From JBBQVS01 sp963792705 (GTDB lineage Bacteria > Chloroflexota > Ktedonobacteria > Ktedonobacterales > Ktedonobacteraceae), in assembly GCA_963792705.1 (NCBI GenBank), contig CAWBXD010000007.1, forward strand, positions 62,001 through 126,000: a stretch of 64,000 nucleotides of DNA, in the 5' to 3' direction. Positions 46,141-55,254 of this stretch are shown here, one piece after another (the first letter of the stretch is position 1; each line of letters starts with the position of its first letter). The position numbers and the translations under genes are program-made. The notes below the pieces were generated by a model that was not told the DNA's origin, made no database searches, and saw nothing but the letters and a program-made list of their open reading frames with translations.

Positions 46141-47244
46141 ATGGTGCAATGCAAGCATACTATACATATGCGCTCTATTCGGCAATCTACAGGAGTATTG
46201 TTTTCTCTTACTCTGCTACTCATGCTTGTTGCATGTGGTTCTACGCCATCGACGCAAGCAACTTCCTCGGCAACCGCGACTCCGACGATTCCACTAGCGA
46301 CGCCTACACCGACCTTCTCGACACGTACTAGCTCTTTAGTAACCTATACAGGGCATACGGACGGTGTGGTGAGCTTGCAATGGTCGGCTGATGGGAAGAG
46401 TATTGTTTCGTGCAGCGATGATGACTCTGTGCAGATGTGGGACGCCACAACGGGCAAGCAACGATGGAAATATTCACCATTTCTCAGCAATTCCTATATT
46501 TTTGATGTTGCTCTATCTCCTGATGGCAAACGTGTCATGGCAGCAGGCAGCAAGAGCCTTGTCTGGATACTTGACGCCACGAATGGACATCTTATAACAA
46601 CTCTTGACGACCAGTCTGGCTTTGTATTGGGTGTGGCTTGGTCGAGAGATAGCAAAAGAATTGCGGTAGCAGACGATAGTGGCTCGATACAGATCAAAGA
46701 TGCGACAAGTGGTAAGACGCTTCTTACCTACAAGGGGCATACCAACTCCGTTGGGCGCATAGCATGGTCGCCTGATGGAACGCGTATCGCATCAGCGAGC
46801 TATGATGGCTCTGTCCAGATATGGAACACAACGACTGGACAACACCTTTTGACCTATAACGATAACAAAGCACCTGTCTTTTCCGTCGCATGGTCATCCG
46901 ATGGTAAGCGTATTGTATCAGGTACAGGTGGAGCAGGGCATAATGCACCTGTTACAACGGGCAATTCAGTCAAGGTATGGGACGCGACAACAGGTCAGAC
47001 GCTTACAAATTATACGGAGGAGAGTGGCGAGGTCTACGCCGTCGCATGGTCGCCCGATGGCAAGTACATTGCATCTGGTGGTGATGAAATTGCCGTTCAC
47101 GTGTGGGATGCGGCAACGGGCCATACCCTATACTTGCACAAAGGTCATAAAGACATAATCTGGAAAATCGCGTGGTCGCCCGATGGCAAAGAGATCGCCT
47201 CTGCCAGCCAGGACGGAACAGTCCTAGTATGGCAAAGTCTTTGA
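46141..47244 (+). CDS. WD40-repeat lipoprotein
   Basis: 367 residues. A signal peptide ends in the lipobox LMLVACGS, followed by a Thr/Ser/Pro-rich linker and seven WD40 repeats, each with the form VAWSPDGKxIASxSxDGxVxxWD. It should form one propeller on the outside of the membrane as a protein-binding platform. AAAGGA precedes the ATG. A short hairpin (47251-47284) follows. Confidence 0.88.
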   Translation: MVQCKHTIHMRSIRQSTGVLFSLTLLLMLVACGSTPSTQATSSATATPTIPLATPTPTFSTRTSSLVTYTGHTDGVVSLQWSADGKSIVSCSDDDSVQMWDATTGKQRWKYSPFLSNSYIFDVALSPDGKRVMAAGSKSLVWILDATNGHLITTLDDQSGFVLGVAWSRDSKRIAVADDSGSIQIKDATSGKTLLTYKGHTNSVGRIAWSPDGTRIASASYDGSVQIWNTTTGQHLLTYNDNKAPVFSVAWSSDGKRIVSGTGGAGHNAPVTTGNSVKVWDATTGQTLTNYTEESGEVYAVAWSPDGKYIASGGDEIAVHVWDAATGHTLYLHKGHKDIIWKIAWSPDGKEIASASQDGTVLVWQSL

Positions 47245-47250
47245 CAAAGG

Positions 47251-47284
47251 CTTGTACGGGTGTGGTGTATTACACCCGTACAAG
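47251..47284. terminator. 13-bp hairpin between convergent WD40 and AAA genes
   Basis: CTTGTACGGGTGT and its complement with an 8-base loop, directly between the stop codons of two convergent genes. No T-run. Confidence 0.55.
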
Positions 47285-47293
47285 TCCTCATTA

Positions 47294-48709
47294 CTATCTC
47301 ATTCTGCGGATATGCATTCCGCCTCCGTGCGTGAACCAACCGCCTTCGGGTAGCTCTGGCTCGTTTTCGTCGGGGTTGGGGGGTAGCAGGTCAGCACTGA
47401 CCATTTGCTCGCGTAGTTTGTCCACCTGCTCCGTCATGACCTGGGCCATCGTGCCTTGCTGCGGCTTGGCTATCCAACGCATTTTGGAGGAGACGAAGAG
47501 TTCCTTGAGATAGGCAAACGAGAAATCGTGAGTTAACTCACTCAGTCTGCTGACATCCTCATCTGACAGGCGCAACGCGGGCTTGAGTGCTTCATTCCAT
47601 AGCGCGATATAGGCTCTGCGTTCAGCGACTTCTGGCAGACCAAACGGGTATTTGCGGTCAAAACGGCTTGGGCGTTCTAAAATAGCTGGGTCCAAGCGTT
47701 CAGGATGGTTTGTGGTTGCAAGCGTCACAATGCCAATGTTGGCGGCAAAGCCATCTAACTCGTTCAGGAAAAACGAGCGGTTTTGTGACGTGATAAGCGA
47801 ATCAAGGTCTTCCAACACAAGGACACAGGGCGAACTGCTCCGAGCGCGATCAAAGACCTGCCGAATGTTCGCCTCGTCCGCATTGCCAGTATGTGGAGCA
47901 CGAAAACTTTTGACGTAGAGACAGGGATAACCAATCGTGTTGATGAGTGCTTTAAGCGTGTGTGTCTTGCCATTGCCAGCCGGACCAACGAAGAGTAAGC
48001 CGCGCTTCCAGGGAATATCATGTTCCTCATAGAGGTCTCGCGACTGAAAGAACTGTTCTACATCCTCGCGTATCTCTTGTTTGAGGTCGCCGCGTAGAAT
48101 GAGGTTGTCGAAGGTAGAATTCTTGATATCCTGGAAGAGTTGCTCATCTTTATTCCAGCTTCCCATGTCGAAGACCAGTACTTCGGAACGAATCTCCATA
48201 TTCCATTTGCACACGGCGGCGAAGAAGTCACGCGCTACCGTTTCGGTATCAGCGAGTAACCAAAAGTGTCTTTTGTACATGCCATTCCCTTCGATGCTTA
48301 TCAGAAGTATCTCAAGGTTATGACTCTGCCATGCCACATCAAACCAGGCTTTGTTGATCGAGTCTCCTGTTTCACCATCCTCACCTGCTTCTGACATGGT
48401 AAATGGGTCTATTCCATTCACCACGCCACCGTGCATACGCATCATTCTCTGATGCGGATGCATGATCATTTGTGGCTCTGGTCCTTGCCAGTAGATTGAC
48501 ATCTGGTTATAGAGAAACGTTTTACGGGTAAGAGTACACAATCCAGCCTTGGCGTAGCCGTCAAGATTGAATATTCCCATTTCTCCTTCGACAAGTGCTT
48601 TGTCGGGAAAGATGCTGCGTAGATGTTCGCTTGTATGATAATCAATAGCGGTAGGAGGCAGTAACAACATTTCACTGATAAGCTGTTCTTTTAGCCGTTC
48701 TTTGTTCAT
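47294..48709 (-). CDS. AAA+ ATPase (FtsH/BCS1-like single AAA module)
   Basis: 471 residues. A mixed N-terminal domain (1-200) is followed by an AAA+ core: Walker A GPAGNGKT (241-248), Walker B CVLVLEDLDSL near 290, sensor 1 LATTNHPERLD and arginine-finger segment ERPSRFDRKYPF. A C-terminal lid with DEDVSRLSELTHDFSFAYLKEL follows. No protease or membrane domain, so it is likely a chaperone-like remodeler of unknown target. ATG 48709 has AGGAG; an ATG ten codons earlier is less likely. Confidence 0.85.
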   Translation of the reverse strand: MNKERLKEQLISEMLLLPPTAIDYHTSEHLRSIFPDKALVEGEMGIFNLDGYAKAGLCTLTRKTFLYNQMSIYWQGPEPQMIMHPHQRMMRMHGGVVNGIDPFTMSEAGEDGETGDSINKAWFDVAWQSHNLEILLISIEGNGMYKRHFWLLADTETVARDFFAAVCKWNMEIRSEVLVFDMGSWNKDEQLFQDIKNSTFDNLILRGDLKQEIREDVEQFFQSRDLYEEHDIPWKRGLLFVGPAGNGKTHTLKALINTIGYPCLYVKSFRAPHTGNADEANIRQVFDRARSSSPCVLVLEDLDSLITSQNRSFFLNELDGFAANIGIVTLATTNHPERLDPAILERPSRFDRKYPFGLPEVAERRAYIALWNEALKPALRLSDEDVSRLSELTHDFSFAYLKELFVSSKMRWIAKPQQGTMAQVMTEQVDKLREQMVSADLLPPNPDENEPELPEGGWFTHGGGMHIRRMR

Positions 48710-48791
48710 GTAATATATGCTCCTGAACGTATCACTCACTTCTCGTACAATAAAAGCGCATTCTTTTTATACGAATAGAAACGGCAATAGT

Positions 48792-49718
48792 TTAAGGCAG
48801 TTGTTTGGTTGTACTTAGGCGTTCGATAAAACGCTCAAAGCCTAGTTTGTCCGCGATGGCACGTACTCGACGATAGCCTTCGCCGTACACAGGATTGGGG
48901 TTACGCTCGATGTTATGTGCATGATAGAGGCTTTCAGGAGTGTTGATATCGGTATAGAAGCGTTGCGAGAGCAGTTCGCAAAAGCCCTCTTCGGCCCACA
49001 TAGGGAGGTTGCTTATCCCTTGTACAATGAGCCACACGTGCCCTAATTCGTGAATGGCGACGCCTTGGAACAGTGATGCAGGCAGACCATGCAGGACCGC
49101 AATGCCGCCAATCTCTGTTCGCACCACACGCCCATCTTGTACATAGGTCGAACTCATGGTTGCGCCAAGGGCGTGTGGCTCGACATGCGTACTTAAGTAG
49201 CGAGCGAGCCGCACACGATCAACAAGTTCAAGGCTCAGCTTTTGATTATTATATTTTAGCCCTTGACGACTCACCCATTGAATACATTGCCGAAACAGTG
49301 GTTGCGCGTCATCGGTGGTTTCAATCGCGGTTGAACGGCAGACAGGGCAGCGCATACTTTCAGGTTTGCCCGTTCCTTTACGTTCTTGCTGCTGTGGCGA
49401 AATCAGGCGACCACAGAAATCACAATGCGGGTATTGTCCCTCATGCTCTTTACAAAATTTTGTGCCCCAGGAATCAACCAGGTACTCCCCGATAAGCGGC
49501 TTGCCACAATAGGCACAGCGTGGCGCAAGCACGTCACGAAAACAGGTGCTATGATATGGCTTGCCATCCTGCACATTAAAGCTTTGCTCATTTATAGGAC
49601 GACCACAGGCACCACACACAAAGTGTTCAGGATGCCAGCTAGAACCTAAAGCGGTAAGGATGTTGCCCTGAATTGGCTGGTGGCAGTAGGCACAGATGGA
49701 TTGTTGGATAGGTGTCAT
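48792..49718 (-). CDS. LIM-domain zinc peptidase (DA1-like)
   Basis: 308 residues. Residues 9-75 form a LIM double zinc finger (C9xxC12 ... H32xxC35xxC38 ... CAYC), followed by a second cysteine-rich segment (CDFCGRLI ... CPVC). The C-terminal half has the peptidase motif HELGHVWL and, 20 residues on, EEGFCELLSQ, as in DA1-like gluzincin peptidases; in plants DA1 is a ubiquitin-activated LIM peptidase that limits organ growth. LIM domains are rare in bacteria. Start ATG 49718 with GGTGG upstream, 4 bases after the biotinyl gene stops, so it is cotranscribed with the carboxylase genes. Confidence 0.85.
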   Translation of the reverse strand: MTPIQQSICAYCHQPIQGNILTALGSSWHPEHFVCGACGRPINEQSFNVQDGKPYHSTCFRDVLAPRCAYCGKPLIGEYLVDSWGTKFCKEHEGQYPHCDFCGRLISPQQQERKGTGKPESMRCPVCRSTAIETTDDAQPLFRQCIQWVSRQGLKYNNQKLSLELVDRVRLARYLSTHVEPHALGATMSSTYVQDGRVVRTEIGGIAVLHGLPASLFQGVAIHELGHVWLIVQGISNLPMWAEEGFCELLSQRFYTDINTPESLYHAHNIERNPNPVYGEGYRRVRAIADKLGFERFIERLSTTKQLP

Positions 49719-49722
49719 GTTT

Positions 49723-49935
49723 TCATTCCACCTCAATTAAAACATCGCCATCGTCAACGAATTCGCCTTCTTTGACCTTGAGGGTTTTGACGGTGCCATT
49801 GACGGTGGATTGTATTGGGATTTGCATTTTCATTGATTTTAGGGTTACTACATCCTGATCAATGCTAACGGTGTCGCCGACATTGACGAGGTATTCAAGA
49901 ACGACACCTGCCATGTTTGAGACAACTTGTTTCAT
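49723..49935 (-). CDS. Biotinyl (biotin carboxyl carrier) domain protein
   Basis: 70 residues, a minimal biotinyl domain with the biotin-attachment site KSMKM in place of the usual EAMKM (Lys at the centre conserved), and the second hairpin GTVKTLKVKEGEFVDDGDVLIEV. It would shuttle carboxybiotin between a biotin carboxylase and the carboxyltransferase encoded 43 bases upstream. No biotin carboxylase gene is in the window. Confidence 0.9.
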   Translation of the reverse strand: MKQVVSNMAGVVLEYLVNVGDTVSIDQDVVTLKSMKMQIPIQSTVNGTVKTLKVKEGEFVDDGDVLIEVE

Positions 49936-49978
49936 AATTGTTCCTTTGTACGTGAAAAATAAATTGAGATCACCTGGA

Positions 49979-51511
49979 TTATACAGGGTAGATTGGGTTG
50001 CGACGCTCGGAAAACTGTTCGCTTTTGGTTTGATAGATGCTGTAACGAGCGATCAGTTCGCTGCGTAGAGACTCGAAGGGTATGATGGTATCGACGATAA
50101 GTTCGGAGGCAAGACGGAAGATGTCGATATCTTCGGCGTATCGAGCCTCCATCATTTTACGAAATGGTTCGCGTTGGTCTTCAGGCATTTCGGCGATCTG
50201 ATTGGCGAAGACAGCATTGATGGCGGCTTCGGGACCCATAACCGCTATTTGTGCTGTTGGAAGCGCGATCACAGAATCGGTACCAAAGGCAGGACCTGCC
50301 ATCGCATAAAGACCGGCACCATAGCATTTACGCACGATGACGGATATCTTGGGAACCACAGCTTGTGAGACCGCTGCGATAAACTTGGCACCATGACGAA
50401 TGATACCTGCACGTTCAACGGCTGCTCCAATCATAAAGCCTGATACGTCTGCAAGGAAGAGCAAGGGAATGTTGAAGGCGTTGCAGATGTTGATGAACTT
50501 CGCCGCTTTATCAGACGAGTCAACAAAAATGACGCCGCCTTTGACGCGTGGCTGATTGGCGACGATACCAACGGCACGTCCGTTTAGTCGTGCAAAGCCT
50601 GTGATAATTTCTGGTGCGAATAGTTTTTTGACTTCAAGAAAGCTTTGTCCATCGACAAGCGAGTCGATGAATTCATACATGTTGAAGGGTCTGTTCTGCG
50701 CCTCTGGCACGATTTCGCGTAAGGGACGGGTACTGGAAGGTGGGACAGGTTCAGCGTCTTCGGGCTGCCCAAGATAGTTTTGGGGCATGTAGCGGAAATA
50801 ATCTCGTGCTATTTGGATGGCATGCTCTTCATTTTCCGCGAGGAAATCACCAAGGCCGGAGACACTACAATGCATCCGTGCGCCGCCCATCTCTTCGAGT
50901 GTGACCTTTTCGCGTGTCACCATCTCAGCCATGCGTGGTGAGCCAAGATACGCGCTGGCGTTGCCATCAACCATGATGGCGATATCGGCAAAGGCAGGCG
51001 TGTAGGCAGAGCCAGCAGGGGAGGGACCAAACATGAGTGCGATCTGTGGTACGACGCCTGACATTTTGATTTGGTTGTAAAAGGTGCGTCCACCATGATT
51101 GCGTCCAGGGAAGAGCCGCACTTGATCGGTAATACGCGCTCCCGCAGAGTCGATTAAATAAAAGAAAGGGATACGCATCTGCATCGCCATTTCCTGGATG
51201 CGTAGGCTCTTTTGGACAGATTTTTCACCCGCGGCACCAGCTTTGACCGTCGAGTCCGAGGCACTGAACGCGACAGGGCGTCCGTGAATACGTCCTACGC
51301 CTGTAATGATGGCGTCGGCTGGAAGTTCGGGATTTTGGTTTTCAGCAAACATGCCATCTTCAAACTCTATTTTGCCATCGTCGAGGAGCAGTTTGAGACG
51401 GTCACGCGCAAACAAGCGGTTTTGTTTGTGGTTGCGTTCGTGATACTTTTCGGGGCCACCCTTTTTGATGCGTTCGATTTCGGATAGTACGCGTTCTTCG
51501 TTGATCGACAT
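49979..51511 (-). CDS. Acyl-CoA carboxylase, carboxyltransferase (beta) subunit
   Basis: 510 residues. Transfers CO2 from biotin to an acyl-CoA such as propionyl-, methylcrotonyl- or geranyl-CoA. Crotonase-fold oxyanion motifs are visible: YLIDSAGARITDQ with the following GGRTFYNQIKMSG, and FADVSGFMIGAAVERAGIIRHGAKF. The carboxylase/biotinyl/AtuA/acyl-CoA dehydrogenase grouping suggests leucine or acyclic-terpene catabolism, but specificity is inferred from context only. Confidence 0.9.
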   Translation of the reverse strand: MSINEERVLSEIERIKKGGPEKYHERNHKQNRLFARDRLKLLLDDGKIEFEDGMFAENQNPELPADAIITGVGRIHGRPVAFSASDSTVKAGAAGEKSVQKSLRIQEMAMQMRIPFFYLIDSAGARITDQVRLFPGRNHGGRTFYNQIKMSGVVPQIALMFGPSPAGSAYTPAFADIAIMVDGNASAYLGSPRMAEMVTREKVTLEEMGGARMHCSVSGLGDFLAENEEHAIQIARDYFRYMPQNYLGQPEDAEPVPPSSTRPLREIVPEAQNRPFNMYEFIDSLVDGQSFLEVKKLFAPEIITGFARLNGRAVGIVANQPRVKGGVIFVDSSDKAAKFINICNAFNIPLLFLADVSGFMIGAAVERAGIIRHGAKFIAAVSQAVVPKISVIVRKCYGAGLYAMAGPAFGTDSVIALPTAQIAVMGPEAAINAVFANQIAEMPEDQREPFRKMMEARYAEDIDIFRLASELIVDTIIPFESLRSELIARYSIYQTKSEQFSERRNPIYPV

Positions 51512-51571
51512 GTATGTGTATATCCTTTTCTATTATTACGCAGGTTTACAAAATAATGCGGATAGGTTATT

Positions 51572-51875
51572 TGTAGGGACCGATTTATCGCGTCCTATTC
51601 GGCATTTACAAAGTCCCCAGGAATATGAAAAACGGTTCAACCCTCTTCTGCATTTCAATTGCCGACAAGGACGTGATAATGCTGTTTGATCAAATAATGT
51701 GGATATTTCGTAGGGACCACATTGATGGCGTCCTCCGTGCGATTTATCGCACGAGTTCCTTTCACGAAGCGTTTTCACAGAGATCTCGCCCTATGAATTG
51801 GGCGAAGGACGCCATCAATGTGGTCCCTACGAAATATCCGTACTAATTTGTTAAACACGATAATCGGTCCCTACA
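51572..51875. repeat. Palindromic element, family A, copy 6, interrupted by a family B element
   Basis: Left arm 51572-51596 (TAGGGACCGATTTATCGCG). The right arm is split: AAGGACGTGATAAT at 51667-51680 and CGGTCCCTACA at 51865-51875, with 184 bases between. Joining the pieces rebuilds the arm except for one base. See copy 7 for the insert. Confidence 0.8.
51681..51858. mobile_element. Palindromic element, family B, copy 7, nested with GATAAT duplication
   Basis: A 178-base element with perfect 33-bp inner arms (51701-51733 and 51807-51839, beginning GGATATTTCGTAGGGACCAC) and ~20 more bases of imperfect outer arm (GTGTTTAACAAATTAGTAC type). It lies inside the right arm of family A copy 6 and is bordered by GATAAT at 51675-51680 and 51859-51864, a six-base target-site duplication. 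The centre holds CGATTTATCGCACGAG and GCCCTATGAATTGGGC palindromes. There is no open frame, so it would move with help from a transposase elsewhere. Confidence 0.85.
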
Positions 51876-51957
51876 CAAGCCTTTGCATATCTTGCCAACA
51901 TTTTCGTTGGTGAGAGGGTGTAATAAATCAGAACCGTATAGATGCTTTGATATTTAA

Positions 51958-52269
51958 TTACACCTCGATTTCCATTCTTAGGAGGGCAGAGGAGAGGGAT
52001 TTTCCTAGTGAGTCGCTTCTAAGTGAGCGAGAGGCACCGCCGTTGAGGGCACCATGCAGGACGAAGTTGAGCGCAAGGACATTGAGAGCCTCGAAGCGTT
52101 CAACGTTTCCTGTCGCGATGCCCTCGAAATGGTGTTTGACACGCTCGGCTGTGACCTCACGTAGGAGCAGGTCATAGGTTGCGTGGTCAGGGGCAAAGAT
52201 GGCAATGTTGGCTTTATCGCCTTTGTCGCCTGAACGGGCGTGGACAAGGCGTACAAGTTGCGTTTTCAT
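51958..52269 (-). CDS. AtuA-like small subunit (ferredoxin-fold)
   Basis: 103 residues matching the C-terminal domain of longer AtuA/DUF1446 proteins: LVRLVHARSGDKGDKANIAIFAP then the mid-chain YDLLLREVTAERVKHHF. Here it is a separate gene whose start overlaps the stop of the DUF1446 gene by four bases, so the two polypeptides are made together. Relatives take part in acyclic terpene or leucine breakdown; the reaction is not settled. Confidence 0.82.
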   Translation of the reverse strand: MKTQLVRLVHARSGDKGDKANIAIFAPDHATYDLLLREVTAERVKHHFEGIATGNVERFEALNVLALNFVLHGALNGGASRSLRSDSLGKSLSSALLRMEIEV

Positions 52270-53636
52270 ACTCCTCCCTCCTCAACACTGACGCGCACAT
52301 ATTCTTCAATGATGCTCCGAGGTGCAAGCGTAGGCCAGATACCAAGTAGGCCGCGTGAGGGTGTGATACCACTTGCGCCACCAATAAATGGCGGACCACT
52401 TAAACCTAGAGGTGTGAGTAGACGACCTAGCTTGTCAGCATCGCGCTTCTCTTTGCAACGAATGGCTATACGCAAATAGACCTCATTAAGCTTCTCGACA
52501 TATGTCGGATCAGCCAAGGGGCCATGAATAGAGTTGTAGCCAAGATATTCAATAAGCGTCTCTTCTGGCTTGAGACCAACCTCAGTCATTTGCTGTTGCA
52601 CAATCTGTGCTGCTAACTGTGCTTTGGCAAGGGCGTCAGGCCACGCATAGCCGATGGTGGCTTGTCCCATGTAGCCATCTTCATAGCCCGCGACGATTTT
52701 GAATGTTTCGGGAGCAGGATGTCCAGTAGCACCTGTGATGCGTACCTGATCGGGTCCAATTTCCTCCATATGGAGTGTTGTCATGTCTACGTCTACATCA
52801 GGCGTGAGGTAGTGTGCAGGATCGTGTACCTCGTAGAGTAATTGCTCACGCAGAGTGTCAAAGTTGACGCGACCACCAGTGTCGGGAGCTTTAGTGAGAA
52901 TGGCATCACCGTTTTCTGCAACTTCAGCGATGGGGTAGCCGATATGTGCAAGGTCGGGAATGGAACGCCAATCGCCACCAAAGTTGCCACCAGTGGCCTG
53001 TCCACTACACTCCATCAGGTGTCCTACGACGATACCCTGTGCTAGTTTATCCCAATCGTCCCACTGCCATCCTAGTTCGTGGACCATTGGAGCGAGGAAG
53101 AGCGCGGCATCGGCAACGCGTCCGGTGAGCACAATATCGGCTCCGGCAGCAAGTGCTTCAACGAGCGGTCGCGCTCCGAGATAGGCACTGGCGAAGACGA
53201 GACGGTCGCGCACGGTGGCAATATCCTGTCCTGTATCCATATGTGCAAGCGAGACACCGAGGGACTGTAGTTCATCGAGTCGCTCTAGTACGGAGTCGCC
53301 CAAGACGACGCCGACGTTGAGCTTGACGCCAAATTTCTTGAGTGCGGTTAAGAGGACTTCACGTGCCGCCATCGGGTTAAGACCACCCGCGTTCAAAATA
53401 AATTTGATGCCACGTGGGAGGGCGAGTGGCAGTAGTTCGGCAAGCATGGGTACAAGGTCACGTGTGTAACCAAGATGAGGATCGCGCTGACGGTCCTTTT
53501 GCAGAATTGCCAGCGTAAGTTCCGCGAGGTGATCGGACGCGACATATTGCACATTGCCGCGTTCGATACTCGCCTTGATAGGTTGCCAGGAGTCGCCGTA
53601 AAAGCCAAGTCCTCCTGCGATACGTACTGATTTCAT
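52266..53636 (-). CDS. AtuA family protein (DUF1446)
   Basis: 456 residues with the DUF1446 marks IAGGLGFYGDSW, NAGGLNPMAAREVLL, DIVLTGRVADAALFLAPM and HLMECSGQATGGNF. AtuA is required for growth on citronellol-type terpenes in pseudomonads but its chemistry is unknown. Coding begins two bases after the acyl-CoA dehydrogenase stop and overlaps the small AtuA-like gene by four bases: one operon. Confidence 0.88.
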   Translation of the reverse strand: MKSVRIAGGLGFYGDSWQPIKASIERGNVQYVASDHLAELTLAILQKDRQRDPHLGYTRDLVPMLAELLPLALPRGIKFILNAGGLNPMAAREVLLTALKKFGVKLNVGVVLGDSVLERLDELQSLGVSLAHMDTGQDIATVRDRLVFASAYLGARPLVEALAAGADIVLTGRVADAALFLAPMVHELGWQWDDWDKLAQGIVVGHLMECSGQATGGNFGGDWRSIPDLAHIGYPIAEVAENGDAILTKAPDTGGRVNFDTLREQLLYEVHDPAHYLTPDVDVDMTTLHMEEIGPDQVRITGATGHPAPETFKIVAGYEDGYMGQATIGYAWPDALAKAQLAAQIVQQQMTEVGLKPEETLIEYLGYNSIHGPLADPTYVEKLNEVYLRIAIRCKEKRDADKLGRLLTPLGLSGPPFIGGASGITPSRGLLGIWPTLAPRSIIEEYVRVSVEEGGV

Positions 53637-53638
53637 CG

Positions 53639-54788
53639 TTACCCTCGCAAGCCTAGCAATTCACGAGCGATGAGAAGTTGGCGTATTTCGTTGGTGCCAG
53701 CCCCGATTTCGCCGAGACGAGCATCACGCCACATGCGTTCAACCTCAAAGTCAGTCAGATAGCCCCAACCTCCGTGAATTTGTAGGGCTTCGTTAGCGGC
53801 ACGAGAGGAAGCACGTGCGACAAAAAGAAGGGCGGCGGCGGATTCCTTACTTACACGTTTGCCTTGCTGGGCAAACCACATAGCCCGATGTGCAATGTGT
53901 CGTGCGGCCTCCAGGTCGGTATACATATCAGCGATTTTGGCCTGGATGAGTTGGAAACTAGCGATGGGGTGTCCAAACTGTTCGCGTTCTTTGGCATACT
54001 TGATGGAGATTTCAAGGGCGGCTTCGATGCCTCCAACACCACTAACAGCATAAAACGCGCGCTCAATATCGAGGCCACTCATGACCACTTTGTAGCCTTC
54101 GTTGACCTGACCCAGGACACAGTCGTCTGACACAAAGGCATCTTCAAAGACAAGTTCACCCGTGGGGGAGCCATGCATGCCAACCTTTTGTAGTTTCCGT
54201 GCAACGTGAAAGCCCTTGGTAGTGGTCTCAAAGATGAAAGCGGTGATGCCTCGACTGCCCGCCTCTGGCTTGGTTTTGGTGTACAAAACCATTACATCAG
54301 CGATAGGGCCATTAGTGATGAATACCTTTCGTGCCATTGATGAGATAGCCACCATCGACTTTACGAGCGGTCGTCTGAATGCCCATAGCATCGGAACCTG
54401 CATTTGGCTCGGTGAGTCCTAGCGCACCAATCATTTCAGCACTGGCGATTTTAGGCAAGTATTTTTGTTTTTGCGCCTCCGTACCATTGCGAAGAATATT
54501 GTGTCCACACAGATTGAGGTGCGCTCCAAAGGACATCGAGATAGCACTGTTAGCACGTCCAATGGCACGTGCGACGAGGGCTGCCATCATATAATCGCCA
54601 CCACTACCACCATATTCTTCAGGGATAGCGATGCCTGTATAGCCTTGCTCGGCAAGCCGTCCCCAAAGCCAATGGGGGAAGTCGTCGGTACGCTCTATTT
54701 CAGTATTATGGGGTCGAATTTCGTCACGAGCAAAGGCAAACGCGCTTTCATAGGCAAGTTGATGCTCTTCTGGTAACTCAAAGTCCAT
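53639..54788 (-). pseudogene. Acyl-CoA dehydrogenase with single-base frameshift
   Basis: Flavoprotein that oxidises an acyl-CoA at the alpha-beta bond; electrons go to ETF. Frame 1 (from ATG 54788) runs through the N-terminal domain and FAD segment EPNAGSDAMG to VDGGYLINGTKG, then meets a stop. Frame 2 resumes with KVFITNGPIADVMVLYTK and continues through the C-terminal domain with ALQIHGGWGYLTDFEVERMWRD and GTNEIRQLL. The extra base is one of the two C's at 54325-54326 (plus strand); removing it rebuilds a normal ~382-residue protein. A real lesion or a read error. Confidence 0.9.
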
Positions 54789-54915
54789 ACACTATATGTC
54801 CTTTCTAACGCTGCATCGCGATACGGGGACGTAATAAGGCTAGTATATCACAAGTCGATGCTCGTTCTTGCCTCCTTGCTAATCGTGTTTAAAAATTTAA
54901 TAAGGATACACAGGG

Positions 54916-55035
54916 TGTAGGGACCGATTCATCGCGTCCTGGTTCCCAATGGTAATATTGGCATTGATTGAACCATTTTCCATGCCCTCGTTCTTGGTCG
55001 ATGGGGAACACGGACGCGATGAATCGATCCCTACA
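54916..55035. repeat. Palindromic element, family A, copy 8
   Basis: Arms 54916-54939 (starting TAGGGACCGATTCATCGCG after TG) and 55012-55035 match with one mismatch. Outer arms extend to about 54888 (GTTTAAAAATTTAATAAGG) and 55061 (GTACTATTTTGTGAAACAG), so the full element spans roughly 175 bases. Confidence 0.8.
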
Positions 55036-55093
55036 GATATCCGTACTATTTTGTGAAACAGCATAAGTGGTGTATCCACCACGTTTGCAGGAC

Positions 55094-55210
55094 CTCGGTA
55101 GGGGCGGCAATTCATTGCGCCCCTGGACGAGCGTAGCAATGTCCAGTCTCCGCACAGGACAGGTTCGCGACGCTCACGCATAGGCGCAATGAATTGCCGC
55201 CCCTACCGAG
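55094..55210. repeat. Palindromic element, family C, full copy
   Basis: Perfect 27-bp arms (55094-55120 and 55184-55210) beginning CTCGGTAGGGGCGGCAATTC. It follows family A copy 8 by ~50 bases, separated by the TATCCACCACGTTTGCA sequence also found before the family C hairpin at 33264. Copies A and C therefore occur side by side at two loci. Confidence 0.8.
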
Positions 55211-55254
55211 AAATGTTCTCCTTCATACTTACCCGATGCACCAATAAGCAGTCT

